From NCBI RefSeq assembly GCF_026798195.1, contig NZ_JAPQEZ010000001.1, positions 308,901 to 372,900 of the forward strand: 64,000 nt of DNA. Direction: 5' to 3'. Source of the DNA: Lentilactobacillus senioris. GTDB taxonomy: Bacteria; Bacillota; Bacilli; Lactobacillales; Lactobacillaceae. Position numbers and translations under genes: made by a program. How positions within the stretch are numbered: position 1 is the first letter of the stretch; every line of letters begins with the position of its first letter. Positions 43,404 to 53,212 of this stretch are shown here, one piece after another. Below the pieces are notes generated by a model that was not told the origin of the DNA, did not search any database, and saw nothing but the letters and a program-made list of their open reading frames with translations.

Positions 43404-43838
43404 ATGGGAAATCCAATTGGCAAGTTTATGGACTCTGATAATTTAATCTTTGGCATTGGGCAGGTGAGTAAAATCACCGGCGTTTCGTCCCGTTCGTTAC
43501 GTTATTGGGAGAGTCAAGGTTACATTAGTACCTTAAAATCCGATAATGACAAACAAACTTCTAGACAGTACAACGTGCAAAATCTCTTAAAAATTTTTCG
43601 GATTAAGCATTTCCAAGACGAAGGCTATACCCTTCAAGGGGCAGTGGAGAAGGCGCTTAAGCTACAAGCTCAATTACCCATTATTAAAACGTTTATGGAA
43701 AAGCAAATTCAAGATATCATTATCGAAGAGGATCGGGGCGTTATTGATTTTGGTTTCTGCGATAGCAGCCAAAAGCAACGAATTATTGGAATTGTCGACC
43801 GGGATGCGAATACGCATTTTGAAATTCGAGACGTTTAA
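43404..43838 (+). CDS. MerR-family transcriptional regulator
   Basis: 144 residues. Winged helix-turn-helix at residues 15-85: FGIGQVSKITGVSSRSLRYW, ESQGYIS, SRQYNVQNLLKIFRIKHFQDEGYTLQGA, the classical MerR pattern. The C-terminal 50 residues are a short effector/dimer region (DDIIIEEDRGVIDFGF-like) with a single Cys, so it is not a metal-type MerR. It likely activates the divergent MFS exporter on ligand binding. The N-terminus may instead begin at the second Met (MDSDN). A terminator follows. Confidence 0.85.
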   Translation: MGNPIGKFMDSDNLIFGIGQVSKITGVSSRSLRYWESQGYISTLKSDNDKQTSRQYNVQNLLKIFRIKHFQDEGYTLQGAVEKALKLQAQLPIIKTFMEKQIQDIIIEEDRGVIDFGFCDSSQKQRIIGIVDRDANTHFEIRDV

Positions 43839-43846
43839 TTTTTAGG

Positions 43847-43882
43847 AAAAGTGGTGAGCCTCAAGGGGTTCGCCACTTTTTT
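43847..43882 (+). terminator. Terminator after MerR-family gene
   Basis: AAAAGTGGTGAGCC and GGTTCGCCACTTTTTT form an imperfect stem with T-run. Confidence 0.75.
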
Positions 43883-43994
43883 GGTTCAAGTATCCATATT
43901 ATAGAAGAAATGATTACTAATAAATGTGGACACACCCGGATTGTTTAGTTATACTGGTTAACAGACTATATTAACGAAATAAGGGAGGACCACC

Positions 43995-45197
43995 GTGTCA
44001 TCACAAGTAAAAAAAGCCATTTTTGTTTTAATTCTTAGTAGTTTTTTGGTCTGCATTGGGATGAGCCTGATTTTCCCGGTAATGCCGTTTATTAAAAACG
44101 AACTTCATTTTTCAGCCTTAGATATGGGAATTATGAATTCTTTATATGCTTTGGCTCAATTAATTGGTTCGCCTATTATTGGGCGCATCTCTGATCGCAC
44201 TGGGCGCAAACGAGTGTTAGTAATGGGATTAGCCCTTTTCTTCGTCGGTGAATCACTTTTTGCCTTATCCAACCAGTTAATCGTGATGGATATTTCCAGA
44301 ACCATCGGGGGGATTTCCGCTGCGATGGTGGTGCCAACCGCTAACGCTTTGGCTGCGGATATTACGACTCCTAAGCAACGGGCAAAGGTAATTGGCTGGC
44401 TATCAGCTGCCTTTAGTGGTGGTTTGGTATTAGGCCCTGGGATTGGGGGAATTTTAGCTAAATTCAGTTATAAGACTCCGTTTTGGGTGGCTGCTGGCTT
44501 AGGCTTGTTAAGCATGTTTGCGATGATTGCTTTGATGCCTAAAGAAAGTGAACTAAAGCAGTTGATGGTCAACCGGCCAACTACTGATACCGCTAAGGAA
44601 CCTAGCAACTTACTACAAGCTTCCTGGAAACTATTAACCGGGCCGATGAGTTTGCTATTCATCATGATTTTAATTTCAGCGTTTGGTTTGGTTAGTTTCG
44701 AAAGCATTTACAGTTTATACGTTAACGAAGTCCATCACTTTACGATGAGTAACATCGCACTAGTTTTGACGCTTAACGGAATTATTTCCTTACTATTCCA
44801 AATCTTACTGTTCGACCGCATGATAATGTGGTGGACCGAAAAAAACGTGATCCGCTATTGCTTCTTGTTTGCTTTGATTGGAACCATGTGGATTATTATG
44901 GCACACCAAAAGTGGGCGGTAATCGTTGCTACTTTGATTGTCTTCACTACTTTTGATTTATTGCGGCCAGCTATTACCACCATGCTGACTAAGGCCAGCA
45001 TGACCGATCAAGGATTAGTCAACGGGTTGAACATGTCACTAACCAGTATTGGTAACATTATCGGCCCGATTACCTCCGGGGCGTTGTTGGATTACAATTA
45101 TCACTATCCATATTTAGTAGTGGTAGTGTTCATGCTCTTGTCATTTTTCATGACCTTTAAGATTAAAAACATTAAGCAACCAGCATCACTAAAATAA
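43995..45197 (+). CDS. MFS drug exporter, DHA1 family
   Basis: 400 residues, 12 predicted membrane segments. The start region ILSSFLVCIGMSLIFPVMPF, motif A GRISDRTGRKRVLVMG between helices 2 and 3, and the motif-C-like GLVLGPGIGGILA mark a DHA1 antiporter (NorA/Bmr/TetA-type). GTG start with GGGAGG seven bases upstream. The -10 TATACT is visible before it near 43953. Not obviously cotranscribed with its neighbours. Substrate unknown. Confidence 0.88.
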   Translation: MSSQVKKAIFVLILSSFLVCIGMSLIFPVMPFIKNELHFSALDMGIMNSLYALAQLIGSPIIGRISDRTGRKRVLVMGLALFFVGESLFALSNQLIVMDISRTIGGISAAMVVPTANALAADITTPKQRAKVIGWLSAAFSGGLVLGPGIGGILAKFSYKTPFWVAAGLGLLSMFAMIALMPKESELKQLMVNRPTTDTAKEPSNLLQASWKLLTGPMSLLFIMILISAFGLVSFESIYSLYVNEVHHFTMSNIALVLTLNGIISLLFQILLFDRMIMWWTEKNVIRYCFLFALIGTMWIIMAHQKWAVIVATLIVFTTFDLLRPAITTMLTKASMTDQGLVNGLNMSLTSIGNIIGPITSGALLDYNYHYPYLVVVVFMLLSFFMTFKIKNIKQPASLK

Positions 45198-45265
45198 ATT
45201 ATTTAAGGAATTCAAACTAACAGCTAACTAGGCTTTAGAACGGGTTTCTTTTTTATTTGACTGAT

Positions 45266-45309
45266 AATGACTGATTGGTCATTGACTATCTAGTCACTAA
45301 TAGTATAAT
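45266..45309 (+). promoter_or_regulatory. Promoter and TetR-type operators of the ABC exporter operon
   Basis: TTGACT (45282-45287), 16 bases, TATAAT (45304-45309). Two palindromes overlap or touch the -35: AATGAC-N6-GTCATT at 45266-45283 and TGACTATCTAGTCA at 45283-45296. The operon carries its own TetR gene, so these are likely autoregulatory sites. Confidence 0.65.
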
Positions 45310-45351
45310 GAATTGCAATTAAAGGATTACCTTATTGAGGGAGGGATTGTG

Positions 45352-46269
45352 ATGACAACACAACCAGTGATTCAAATCCAACATTTACAAAAATATTTTG
45401 GCAAGTTCGAGGCGTTAAAGGATATTAATTTAACTTTGTATCCCGGCCAAGTTTTAGGTTTTATTGGCCCTAATGGTGCCGGCAAATCAACTACCATTCG
45501 AACTATTTTAGGATTGATCAAAGCCTCAGATGGGACCACCACCGTTTTCGGGCAGGATGCGTGGAAAGATTCGGTAAAAATCCATGAACAACTCGCTTAC
45601 GTTCCTGGTGACGTCTATTTATGGCCTAATTTAACTGGGGGGCAAACAATTGACTTATTACTGCACATGTCACACCAGCAACATACTAAAAAAACCGATG
45701 AACTAATCCAGAAATTTGAATTAGACACCGGCAAGAAAAACCGCACCTATTCAAAAGGTAACCGCCAAAAAGTAGCATTGATTGCAGCCTTATCCATGGA
45801 TGTTGCGCTATACATCTTTGACGAACCCACTTCGGGATTGGATCCACTAAACGAACAAATCTTTCAAGATGAAGTGGCGGCTTTAAAAGCAGCTGGAAAA
45901 AGTATTTTATTATCTAGCCACATCTTGTCAGAAGTGGAACGAATGGGAGATGTGATCGCGATTATTCGGGAAGGTACCATTATCGAAACCGGGACGCTGG
46001 CTTCCATGCAACATTTGACTCGTAACCAAGTCACCGTGACGACCCAAAAACCGTTGGATCAATTAGAAGGAATGCACGGGGTTCACCAGTTAACGTTGTC
46101 AGCTAATCAGCTTCAGGCTCAATTTAGTTTAGATGGGGACGCTACTACGGCGGTAATAAGTTACTTAGCTGAAAATTTAATTGTTAGCTTGAAGACTACG
46201 CCCCCAACGTTAGATGATTTATTCTTACGTTACTATGAAAATAACGGGCAGGGTGGTGAACAATCATGA
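45352..46269 (+). CDS. ABC exporter, ATP-binding subunit
   Basis: 305 residues. Walker A GPNGAGKST, signature YSKGNRQKV (the degenerate form common in ABC-2 drug/antibiotic exporters), Walker B LYIFDEPTSGLD and the switch His in SSHILSEVE. A C-terminal 80-residue domain follows, as in DrrA-like subunits. ATG 45352 is chosen (GAGGGAGG seven bases upstream). It overlaps the permease gene by four bases (ATGA). Energises the export of an unknown, probably hydrophobic, compound. Confidence 0.92.
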   Translation: MTTQPVIQIQHLQKYFGKFEALKDINLTLYPGQVLGFIGPNGAGKSTTIRTILGLIKASDGTTTVFGQDAWKDSVKIHEQLAYVPGDVYLWPNLTGGQTIDLLLHMSHQQHTKKTDELIQKFELDTGKKNRTYSKGNRQKVALIAALSMDVALYIFDEPTSGLDPLNEQIFQDEVAALKAAGKSILLSSHILSEVERMGDVIAIIREGTIIETGTLASMQHLTRNQVTVTTQKPLDQLEGMHGVHQLTLSANQLQAQFSLDGDATTAVISYLAENLIVSLKTTPPTLDDLFLRYYENNGQGGEQS

Positions 46270-47876
46270 CCCAATTTGCAGAAACTAAACGGTTATTATT
46301 AGCGGACCTAAAGCGAGATCGGATTAAAATTATTGTGTGGATGTTAGTGTTAGCCGGACTGTTTTTAGCGGTGGCCTATAAATTTACTGATTTATATGGT
46401 AATCCTAGCCAAATTAACACGATTGCTGAAACGTTAAAATCTAAAGCGATGGAATCCCTATTTGGACCGTTGGCCCGCAGCACTAATTTAAACACTGCCA
46501 TTATTTTTGCATCCGAAATGCTGATCTTTTGGGCGATTTTCATGGTGATTTTTAACTACTCACTAGCGATCGGTTCCACTAGGGGACAAGAAGAGTCCGG
46601 GCTAACCGAAATGATCCGTGGTGGTCATCCAGTTGGTCGACAGGCGCCATTATTGGCAGCCACTTTGGAACTAACCCTGATTGATGGTTTATTTACTATT
46701 TTAAGCGGAGTGGGGCTGCAGCTAGCTGATTTGCCGGGAGCCAACACCAATGGCAATTGGCTGCTAGCATTAGCGTTGGGGATCGTTGGCTGGGCCTTTG
46801 GGATGATTGCGTTGGTATTTGCGCAATTGTTTAATGACGCGCACAACGCCATGCTGAGTGGTTACTTATTCTTTGGGGTGACTTATCTCGTTCGCATGAT
46901 TACCGATGTAACCAATCCGGATTGGACTTGGCTTTCGCCACTAGGCTGGGTTGAAAAAACTAGTATTTACGTTGATAACAACTGGCTACCGATGATTTTG
47001 TACGCTGTAACTGGGTTTGCGATGTTAGCGATCGCGTTCGCGTTAAACGCAAACCGGGATATTGATGCCGGTATTATTGCTGTTCGACCGGGCAAGCAAA
47101 CCAGTAACTTTTTAGCCGGTCCCGGGAGCTTATTATTTTGGACCCAAAAAACTACTGCTTTAGTTTGGATAGCAGGAGTGTTTGTGTTAGGAGCCAGTTA
47201 CGGCTCTGTATTTGACAGTATTGGTAAATTAGTAAAAACATCACCAGTTATTCAAGAAGTGCTAGGAACTAGCGGTGTTCAGCACGCCGAGAAACTACAA
47301 GTGTTAAATTTTGTTGGTATTTTAGGAATGATTTTTAGCATTCTAGCAGTGATTGCTGGTGGAATGATAGTTAACAAAATCGAAACTGACAATCAAAAGG
47401 GTTATTTAGGATTAGTCGGGGCTAAGCCAATTAGTCGCAATCGTAACTTAGCGACTGTAGTAGCCTATGGCAGTGGCTTGGCCGTTATCGTTTTGGTTAG
47501 TGCGATTGCCGGAACCCAGGCGGCTGCTAATGCGGTAATGCGGCATCCCCTTGCAGCGCACTACTACTGGCAAACTGGTTTGGCTATGGTGCCTGTGATT
47601 TTACTTTTGATTGGGTTGTTGGTGGCGTTAATTGGTTGGCTACCCAAATGGCGTTCTTTGACGTGGGGCTACTTAGGCTTGGCGTTTGTGCTGTCTTACT
47701 TTGGGAAATTACTGAAGTTACCGGAATGGAGTCTTAGAATCTCACCATTCTACTGGTTGAACAAAGTACCGGTCGAGAAAGTTGATTGGACAGCGTGGTG
47801 GCTCATATTAGGAATTGCGGTGATCTTGCTAGTTGCTGGGTTTATTGGCTATAATAGACGGGACTTAGATCGATAG
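46266..47876 (+). CDS. ABC-2 type exporter permease
   Basis: 536 residues with about twelve membrane segments in two halves, each beginning with a cytoplasmic helix, like the fused permeases described as exporters of polyketide antibiotics. The sequence GSTRGQEESGLTEMIRGGHPVGR after the first helices is typical. It overlaps the ATPase gene and is followed 14 bases later by the TetR gene, so ATPase, permease and regulator form one operon for self-controlled drug or toxin efflux. Confidence 0.85.
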   Translation: MTQFAETKRLLLADLKRDRIKIIVWMLVLAGLFLAVAYKFTDLYGNPSQINTIAETLKSKAMESLFGPLARSTNLNTAIIFASEMLIFWAIFMVIFNYSLAIGSTRGQEESGLTEMIRGGHPVGRQAPLLAATLELTLIDGLFTILSGVGLQLADLPGANTNGNWLLALALGIVGWAFGMIALVFAQLFNDAHNAMLSGYLFFGVTYLVRMITDVTNPDWTWLSPLGWVEKTSIYVDNNWLPMILYAVTGFAMLAIAFALNANRDIDAGIIAVRPGKQTSNFLAGPGSLLFWTQKTTALVWIAGVFVLGASYGSVFDSIGKLVKTSPVIQEVLGTSGVQHAEKLQVLNFVGILGMIFSILAVIAGGMIVNKIETDNQKGYLGLVGAKPISRNRNLATVVAYGSGLAVIVLVSAIAGTQAAANAVMRHPLAAHYYWQTGLAMVPVILLLIGLLVALIGWLPKWRSLTWGYLGLAFVLSYFGKLLKLPEWSLRISPFYWLNKVPVEKVDWTAWWLILGIAVILLVAGFIGYNRRDLDR

Positions 47877-47890
47877 AAAGAGGCGACAAC

Positions 47891-48550
47891 ATGACCAAAC
47901 GATTAGCTGAAGACCCCCAGAAGAAGGCTGCTATTTTAAAAGCAGCGCTTCATGAATTTGCGATTAGTGGCTACGGAGCTAGTACAGATCTGATTGCGGC
48001 TAAGGCTGGCGTTTCTAAAGGCACGGTTTTTCGCTATTTTGCTAATAAAGCGACATTATATAGTGAAGTAGTCGATACCGCCCTAGATAATGTAATGAAT
48101 CAAGCAGACTTGACGGTGTGGACGGAATCAACTGATTTGGTCAGCATGATTGTGAGAGCCACTCAGTATAAATTAGAGTTAGCGCAACGGTTTCCGGATG
48201 AGTTTGCGTTATTGATTGCGGTTTATAAAGATAATGATAACTTGCCGGATGGTTCTGAAGAAAAATTACACCGAACGTTTGGTCAGTGGACTAAGGAAAA
48301 CGTGGATCGCTTAATCAATCCGGTCTTTGACCGCTTAAATATTCGACCAGGATTAGATAAACAGGTGGTTCGGCGTTATTTAATGAATAACGTTAAGGGC
48401 ATGACCGAACGGGCCCAAAGTTATTTACAAAGTCATCCCGATGTCAAAAATATTGATCAGATGACGGATTTGATTACCGAAATTAAAATGGAAATGGATA
48501 TCATTGAACACGGTATTGTAGCTACTAATGTAGATGATGATCATTGCTAG
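47891..48550 (+). CDS. TetR/AcrR-family repressor
   Basis: 219 residues. The N-terminal TetR helix-turn-helix covers residues 11-57: KAAILKAALHEFAISGYGAS, IAAKAGVSKGTVFRYFANK, and the following helix ATLYSEVVD. The C-terminal ligand/dimer domain is diverse, as is usual. GAGG lies upstream of the ATG. Likely represses the ABC exporter operon from the palindromes at its promoter and is released by an exported ligand. Confidence 0.9.
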   Translation: MTKRLAEDPQKKAAILKAALHEFAISGYGASTDLIAAKAGVSKGTVFRYFANKATLYSEVVDTALDNVMNQADLTVWTESTDLVSMIVRATQYKLELAQRFPDEFALLIAVYKDNDNLPDGSEEKLHRTFGQWTKENVDRLINPVFDRLNIRPGLDKQVVRRYLMNNVKGMTERAQSYLQSHPDVKNIDQMTDLITEIKMEMDIIEHGIVATNVDDDHC

Positions 48551-48554
48551 TCTT

Positions 48555-48602
48555 AAAAACCACGATAGTTAGGCTGATTGCCGACTACTATCGTGGTTTT
48601 TT
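48555..48602 (+). terminator. Terminator of the ABC exporter operon
   Basis: AAAAACCACGATAGT and ACTATCGTGGTTTTTT form a 14-base stem. Confidence 0.9.
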
Positions 48603-48873
48603 GGTACCGTTACTAAATAAATTGGACCCTATTTTTATTTCTGCATATTTTTTCAACAGGTGATTAATCATATTTTATTTTGTAAAAAGACCGAAAATCC
48701 GCTTATATCAAGGAAATCAGATCAGGTAGAATGCCATTCTAAATTAGTTTATGATATTTACTATTTTTTAATTCGGGATTATACTTTTAAGCATGCATTA
48801 AAATACCGGGTTTTCAGCCTTTATTATTATTTATACATCCTGGTAAGATGCAAAAATTTAAGAGTAGAAAGGT
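48603..48873. other. AT-rich region before the YhgE/Pip-like gene
   Basis: No credible gene: a 73-codon frame at 48660-48881 has no ribosome binding site and runs into the next gene. Probably the promoter and leader of the YhgE-like gene; no clear -35/-10 pair was found. Confidence 0.4.
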
Positions 48874-51800
48874 GTGTTTAATATTTTCAAGCGACGGGGG
48901 GTCCGGATTGCTGCAATTGTTTTGGGAGTAACCTTGCCGGTTATTGCGGCGTTACTGTTCTTGCAATCTGTGTGGAATCCGTTTGGCCATACTAGCCGAT
49001 TACCAATTGCGGTGGTGAACAACGATAAGGCGGTGCTTTATCAAGGTAAGACCATGGCAGTTGGGGATCAAATGGTAGATCAACTTAAACAAAATCACGG
49101 CATGCAATGGAATTTTGTGAGTGCCAAAACTGCTAAAGAAGGATTAAAAAATAATAAATACTATACAGTCGTTACAATTCCTAAGAATTTTTCTAAAAAT
49201 GCAACGACGGTTATGTATAAGAACCCTAAAACAATGCAATTGGGATACAAAACTAATGATTCCATGAACTACATTGCGGGGGTTATGAGTAGCGTAGGAC
49301 TTACTCAAGTGAACGAACAAGTGCGAGCAGCGGTTACTAAGAGCTACGCGTTAGCATTGTTCTCCCAGATTAAAACTTCTGGGAAAGGATTTCAAAAAGC
49401 AGCTGACGGTGCTACCCAATTAAAGGATGGAACCGTTACGCTGCAATCTGGATTAAAACAATACACAACCGGGGTTAAGACGCTTAAAAACGGAATGGAT
49501 ACTATGTACACTAGTATTCAGCCGTTGCCTAGTGGGGTCCAAAAATTAACCACTGGTGGTAATCAACTTAGTGCTGGTTTGAATCAATTAAACGATAAAA
49601 GCGGCCAATTAGTTAATGGGGTTAATCAGCTTGCTGATGGCTCAGGTCAATTGAATACCGGACTACAAACTTTGAATAACAAAACGGGAACCTTACAGTC
49701 CGGGGTTGGCAAGCTAGCCACTGGTGGAACTCAATTAGATGATGGTTTGCAAACCTTAAACGGTAGTACTGGCACATTGAAGTCTGGTGTAAGTCAGTTA
49801 GCCAATGGTTCTAGTCAAATTAACAACGGATTACAACAGTTAAACAGTAAAAAGGGCGCTTTAGCAACCGGAGTAGTTAAGCTTGCTGATGGTTCTAACC
49901 AACTTAAATCAGGGGTAGTTACTTATACCGATGGTGTTTATCAAGTTAATGATGGTCTGCAACAACTAAACGCTAAAAAAGGTGATTTAGCTGATGGCGT
50001 CAGTCAATTGGTAGCCGGATCAGGAAAATTATTGCCAGGTTGGACGCAATATACTGATGGGGTCTCACAATTAAATGCGGGGATTAAACAGTTAGATGAC
50101 TCAAAGGGAACCTTGGCTGATGGGGTCTCTCAATTATATGCTGGTTCATCTAAATTATCTGATGGGGTCCAACAATACACTCAAGGAGTTTCTGATGGGG
50201 TCGGACAGTTATATGATGGAGCCATTTTGGGTAAAGGTACTAGCTTAACTGGAGATGAATCTTCACCCGCATTGGTTACGGGAATGACCAGTTTATCTAC
50301 TGGAATTAACCAACTACAAGACCAATTAGGCGATCTGCCAATTCAATTACAAGCTCTCTATGATGCGTTAAATAATGATGCAGCTGGCGCTATGAAGACA
50401 CTTACCGGCAAAGATTATTCTGCTTTCCTTAAAGGTGGGGTGTTGAGTAACGCTAATGACGGCTACACAGCAGCTGATAAGTTAGCTTCAGCCTTGACCA
50501 GTCAAAACACTGCCAATCAAGCAGCATTAAAGAAAATTGAAAGTCAGCTAGATGCATTGGATACCACTGCACCAGCAACTAATGCCGCTGAAGTAACAAA
50601 TACTAAGACTTCAGATAATACAACTGCTAATGCCGTAGTACCCAAATTCGATATGGGTAGCAGTGATAAGTCTAATAAGAAGGCTACTAGTTCCAACTGG
50701 CTAAGTGATTTGAGTAGTTTAGAGCACTTTAGTTTGAATGGTAAGACTACTGATAGTAACAGCACCAATAATTCAAGTAATAAAGACGTTCAGAAAAGTA
50801 CGGCTGATTTAAATCAAGCGGTCCAAAAATTACAAACTGATATGGCAAGTAGTACTAAGACTACTACAACTACTTCAGTGAAAACTAAGGCCGCAGAATC
50901 AGCCGCTACATCGGCAAATAATTCCGCTGATACTGGTGATACCACTGCTGAAATTAATGCAAAAATTGATGCTGTGAGCCAAAAGCAGGATCTAACTCCT
51001 AAACAAACGGCAGCTTTAAAATCTGCATTGAAGGACTCAGGTACCGATGAAAATGCAGCAACGACTAATGCAACTACGGATAATAGTAATGCTGGTAAGG
51101 TAACTACTACAACGTCAAAGCAAACTGCTACAAATAATACGGCAGTTATTAAAGCTGATATGGCAGCGGTAAAAACAGCTGCTAAACAGCAAGCAGAAGC
51201 AGTAGCAGACGCTGGCAGCGAAACTACTAATGAAGCTAATAATGATAAAGCTGATATTTCAACGGTTAATCCAACGACTACTGAAACTCCAAAAGCTAGT
51301 GCAGCAGATGTAGCTACTATCAAGGCGGAAGTGCAAGCGTTAGAGAAACAACTAACGGCTGATAAGACCACTAATGCCAAGAATGCTACTGCTGCTAAAT
51401 CTTCATTTAATGCTATCAAGACAATCTTAAATGGTATGTCTGCCTTGAAGATTACCGGGGTGTTAGATCAATTAAAGGCGCAAATTGCCACTGCTAACGG
51501 AGACGGAACTGATGCTAACCCCGGAATCGTTAAGGGACTTCAAAAGTTAGTTGATGGTTCTAGTGAATTAACTACTAATGCTAAGAAACTAGCAGACGGT
51601 TTAATTCAATTAAAGAACGGGACGGCCATTTATTCTGGCAGCAACGCAGACCAACTAATTCAAGGAGCTAAGGACTTGAATAATGGTCTTAAGCAACTTA
51701 ATGATCAAGTGCCAACCTTAGTGAACGGAATTACTCAACTTTATGATGGTTCGCAAACTTTGGTTGCCAATAATAAGACCTTAATGGACGGTCAAACTCA

Positions 51801-53088
51801 ACTAGATGATGGGTTGAACCAGTTGAACAGTCAAGTACCAACGTTAACTAATGCAATTGGGTTATTAGCCAATGGTTCAGCTACTTTGAACAAGAATTCA
51901 GGCGCTTTAGAGAGCGGGGCTAAGCAGCTCAGTACCGGATTAGGCCAATTAAACAAACAAGTACCCGTCTTAACCAACGCTATTGGTAAATTAGCAGCGG
52001 GATCCACTACTGAAAACGACGGAATGCAAAGCCTTAACGGTCAAGTGCCAACCTTAGTAAGTGGGGTTCATAAATTAGCTAATGGTTCAGGCCAATTAAA
52101 TAATGGTTTGCAAAGTCTCAACGGTCAAGTGCCAACCTTAGTAAGTGGGGTTTCTAAATTAGCCAGCGGTTCCAGTCAATTAGATACTGGCTTGGGTACC
52201 TTGCAATCCAGCACACCAGAGTTACAGTCAGGAGTCAAGCAACTAAACGATGGTGGAATACAATTGAGCAATGGCTTGAATACTTTAAATAATTCCACCG
52301 GCGCGTTAATTGATGGTGCTAAGCAATTAGATGATGGTGCCAGTCAATTAGACGCTAATTCCGGCAAATTAAATGGCGGAACTGGTAAGTTAGTTGCTGG
52401 GGATAACACCTTGGCAACGTCACTACAAGGCGGGGCTGATCAAGTCAATGCAGTTCCGTTGAATAATAAGATGGCTCAAATGTTTGCGGCGCCAACTACT
52501 GTTAAACGAGATAGTACTAACTACGTACCAAACTTTGGGTTTGCGATGGCACCGTTTGTTATTTCATTATTGACTTTACTTGGGGTAACAGCTATTGCAG
52601 CCTTAATGGCCCGTTTAACTGGCTTTAAGACTAAGCGTTCTATTTATGAAACAGTAGGTTTGGCTGGTCTTCAAGGCTTTGTCACCACTGCTGTAATTAT
52701 CATGATTTTGAAGCAAATTGATCATCCACTTCAATTTGTTATTCTAGGGATTTTATTATCGGTAGTAACCGCAATGATTGAAATTGTACTCTTTAAGTAT
52801 TTGAAGTACTGGGCCTTTTTACTTGCGGGAGCAGTATTAGGAACCTCAGTCTTCTTCTCAAACGATATTTATCCGTCTGAAACTATTAATTCTTTAAGTG
52901 ATTACTTAGGATTGCTGTCACCAGTTCACTATACGAACTTGGCATTGCGGCAATGTCTCACTGGCGGAATTAACATTAACGTAGGCGGTATGATCTTCCT
53001 ATTGCTTATGGGAGTCCTAATTTTAACTTTATGGTTAATTTATCTTATGGGGAACTCAACTAAGCCACAACATGCGGCTGAAAGATAA
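48874..53088 (+). CDS. Giant YhgE/Pip (phage infection protein)-family membrane protein
   Basis: 1404 residues, longer than the usual 700-900. One N-terminal helix (about 12-31), the YhgE N-terminal domain to about 165 (LPIAVVNNDKAVLYQGK), then 28-residue repeats of the type LxxGVxxLAxGSxQLxxGLQ at about 170-450 and again at 885-1190. A Thr/Asn/Ala/Ser-rich low-complexity block lies between (about 560-870), and five or six helices form the C-terminus (1225-1400). Homologues include the lactococcal phage receptor Pip and the EsaA-like proteins. GTG start is tentative: AAAGG lies very close to it. Probably a long surface stalk anchored at both ends. Confidence 0.85.
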   Translation: MFNIFKRRGVRIAAIVLGVTLPVIAALLFLQSVWNPFGHTSRLPIAVVNNDKAVLYQGKTMAVGDQMVDQLKQNHGMQWNFVSAKTAKEGLKNNKYYTVVTIPKNFSKNATTVMYKNPKTMQLGYKTNDSMNYIAGVMSSVGLTQVNEQVRAAVTKSYALALFSQIKTSGKGFQKAADGATQLKDGTVTLQSGLKQYTTGVKTLKNGMDTMYTSIQPLPSGVQKLTTGGNQLSAGLNQLNDKSGQLVNGVNQLADGSGQLNTGLQTLNNKTGTLQSGVGKLATGGTQLDDGLQTLNGSTGTLKSGVSQLANGSSQINNGLQQLNSKKGALATGVVKLADGSNQLKSGVVTYTDGVYQVNDGLQQLNAKKGDLADGVSQLVAGSGKLLPGWTQYTDGVSQLNAGIKQLDDSKGTLADGVSQLYAGSSKLSDGVQQYTQGVSDGVGQLYDGAILGKGTSLTGDESSPALVTGMTSLSTGINQLQDQLGDLPIQLQALYDALNNDAAGAMKTLTGKDYSAFLKGGVLSNANDGYTAADKLASALTSQNTANQAALKKIESQLDALDTTAPATNAAEVTNTKTSDNTTANAVVPKFDMGSSDKSNKKATSSNWLSDLSSLEHFSLNGKTTDSNSTNNSSNKDVQKSTADLNQAVQKLQTDMASSTKTTTTTSVKTKAAESAATSANNSADTGDTTAEINAKIDAVSQKQDLTPKQTAALKSALKDSGTDENAATTNATTDNSNAGKVTTTTSKQTATNNTAVIKADMAAVKTAAKQQAEAVADAGSETTNEANNDKADISTVNPTTTETPKASAADVATIKAEVQALEKQLTADKTTNAKNATAAKSSFNAIKTILNGMSALKITGVLDQLKAQIATANGDGTDANPGIVKGLQKLVDGSSELTTNAKKLADGLIQLKNGTAIYSGSNADQLIQGAKDLNNGLKQLNDQVPTLVNGITQLYDGSQTLVANNKTLMDGQTQLDDGLNQLNSQVPTLTNAIGLLANGSATLNKNSGALESGAKQLSTGLGQLNKQVPVLTNAIGKLAAGSTTENDGMQSLNGQVPTLVSGVHKLANGSGQLNNGLQSLNGQVPTLVSGVSKLASGSSQLDTGLGTLQSSTPELQSGVKQLNDGGIQLSNGLNTLNNSTGALIDGAKQLDDGASQLDANSGKLNGGTGKLVAGDNTLATSLQGGADQVNAVPLNNKMAQMFAAPTTVKRDSTNYVPNFGFAMAPFVISLLTLLGVTAIAALMARLTGFKTKRSIYETVGLAGLQGFVTTAVIIMILKQIDHPLQFVILGILLSVVTAMIEIVLFKYLKYWAFLLAGAVLGTSVFFSNDIYPSETINSLSDYLGLLSPVHYTNLALRQCLTGGININVGGMIFLLLMGVLILTLWLIYLMGNSTKPQHAAER

Positions 53089-53093
53089 TAAAG

Positions 53094-53129
53094 AAAAAGA
53101 TCTGGATGTTAATATTCAGATCTTTTTTT
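53094..53129 (+). terminator. Terminator of the YhgE-like gene
   Basis: AAAAAGATCTG and CAGATCTTTTTTT form the stem. Confidence 0.9.
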
Positions 53130-53212
53130 GTGATTAAATTTGGATTGCGTTTTAATTCTAACTAAACTAGAGTGTATTTGTTAGGAAAAAATAATAAAAG
53201 GGGTTATAAATC

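Noticed and set aside
43846-43990. Operon link between the MerR-family gene and the DHA1 exporter
   Set aside because: A terminator-like hairpin and a separate TATACT-containing promoter lie between them.
48660-48881. 73-codon frame before the YhgE-like gene
   Set aside because: No ribosome binding site, AT-driven composition, and it overlaps the start of the next gene.
50814-51419. 201-codon minus-strand frame inside the YhgE-like gene
   Set aside because: It is the complement of the Thr/Ala/Ser-rich low-complexity block; such blocks give long open antisense frames by composition.
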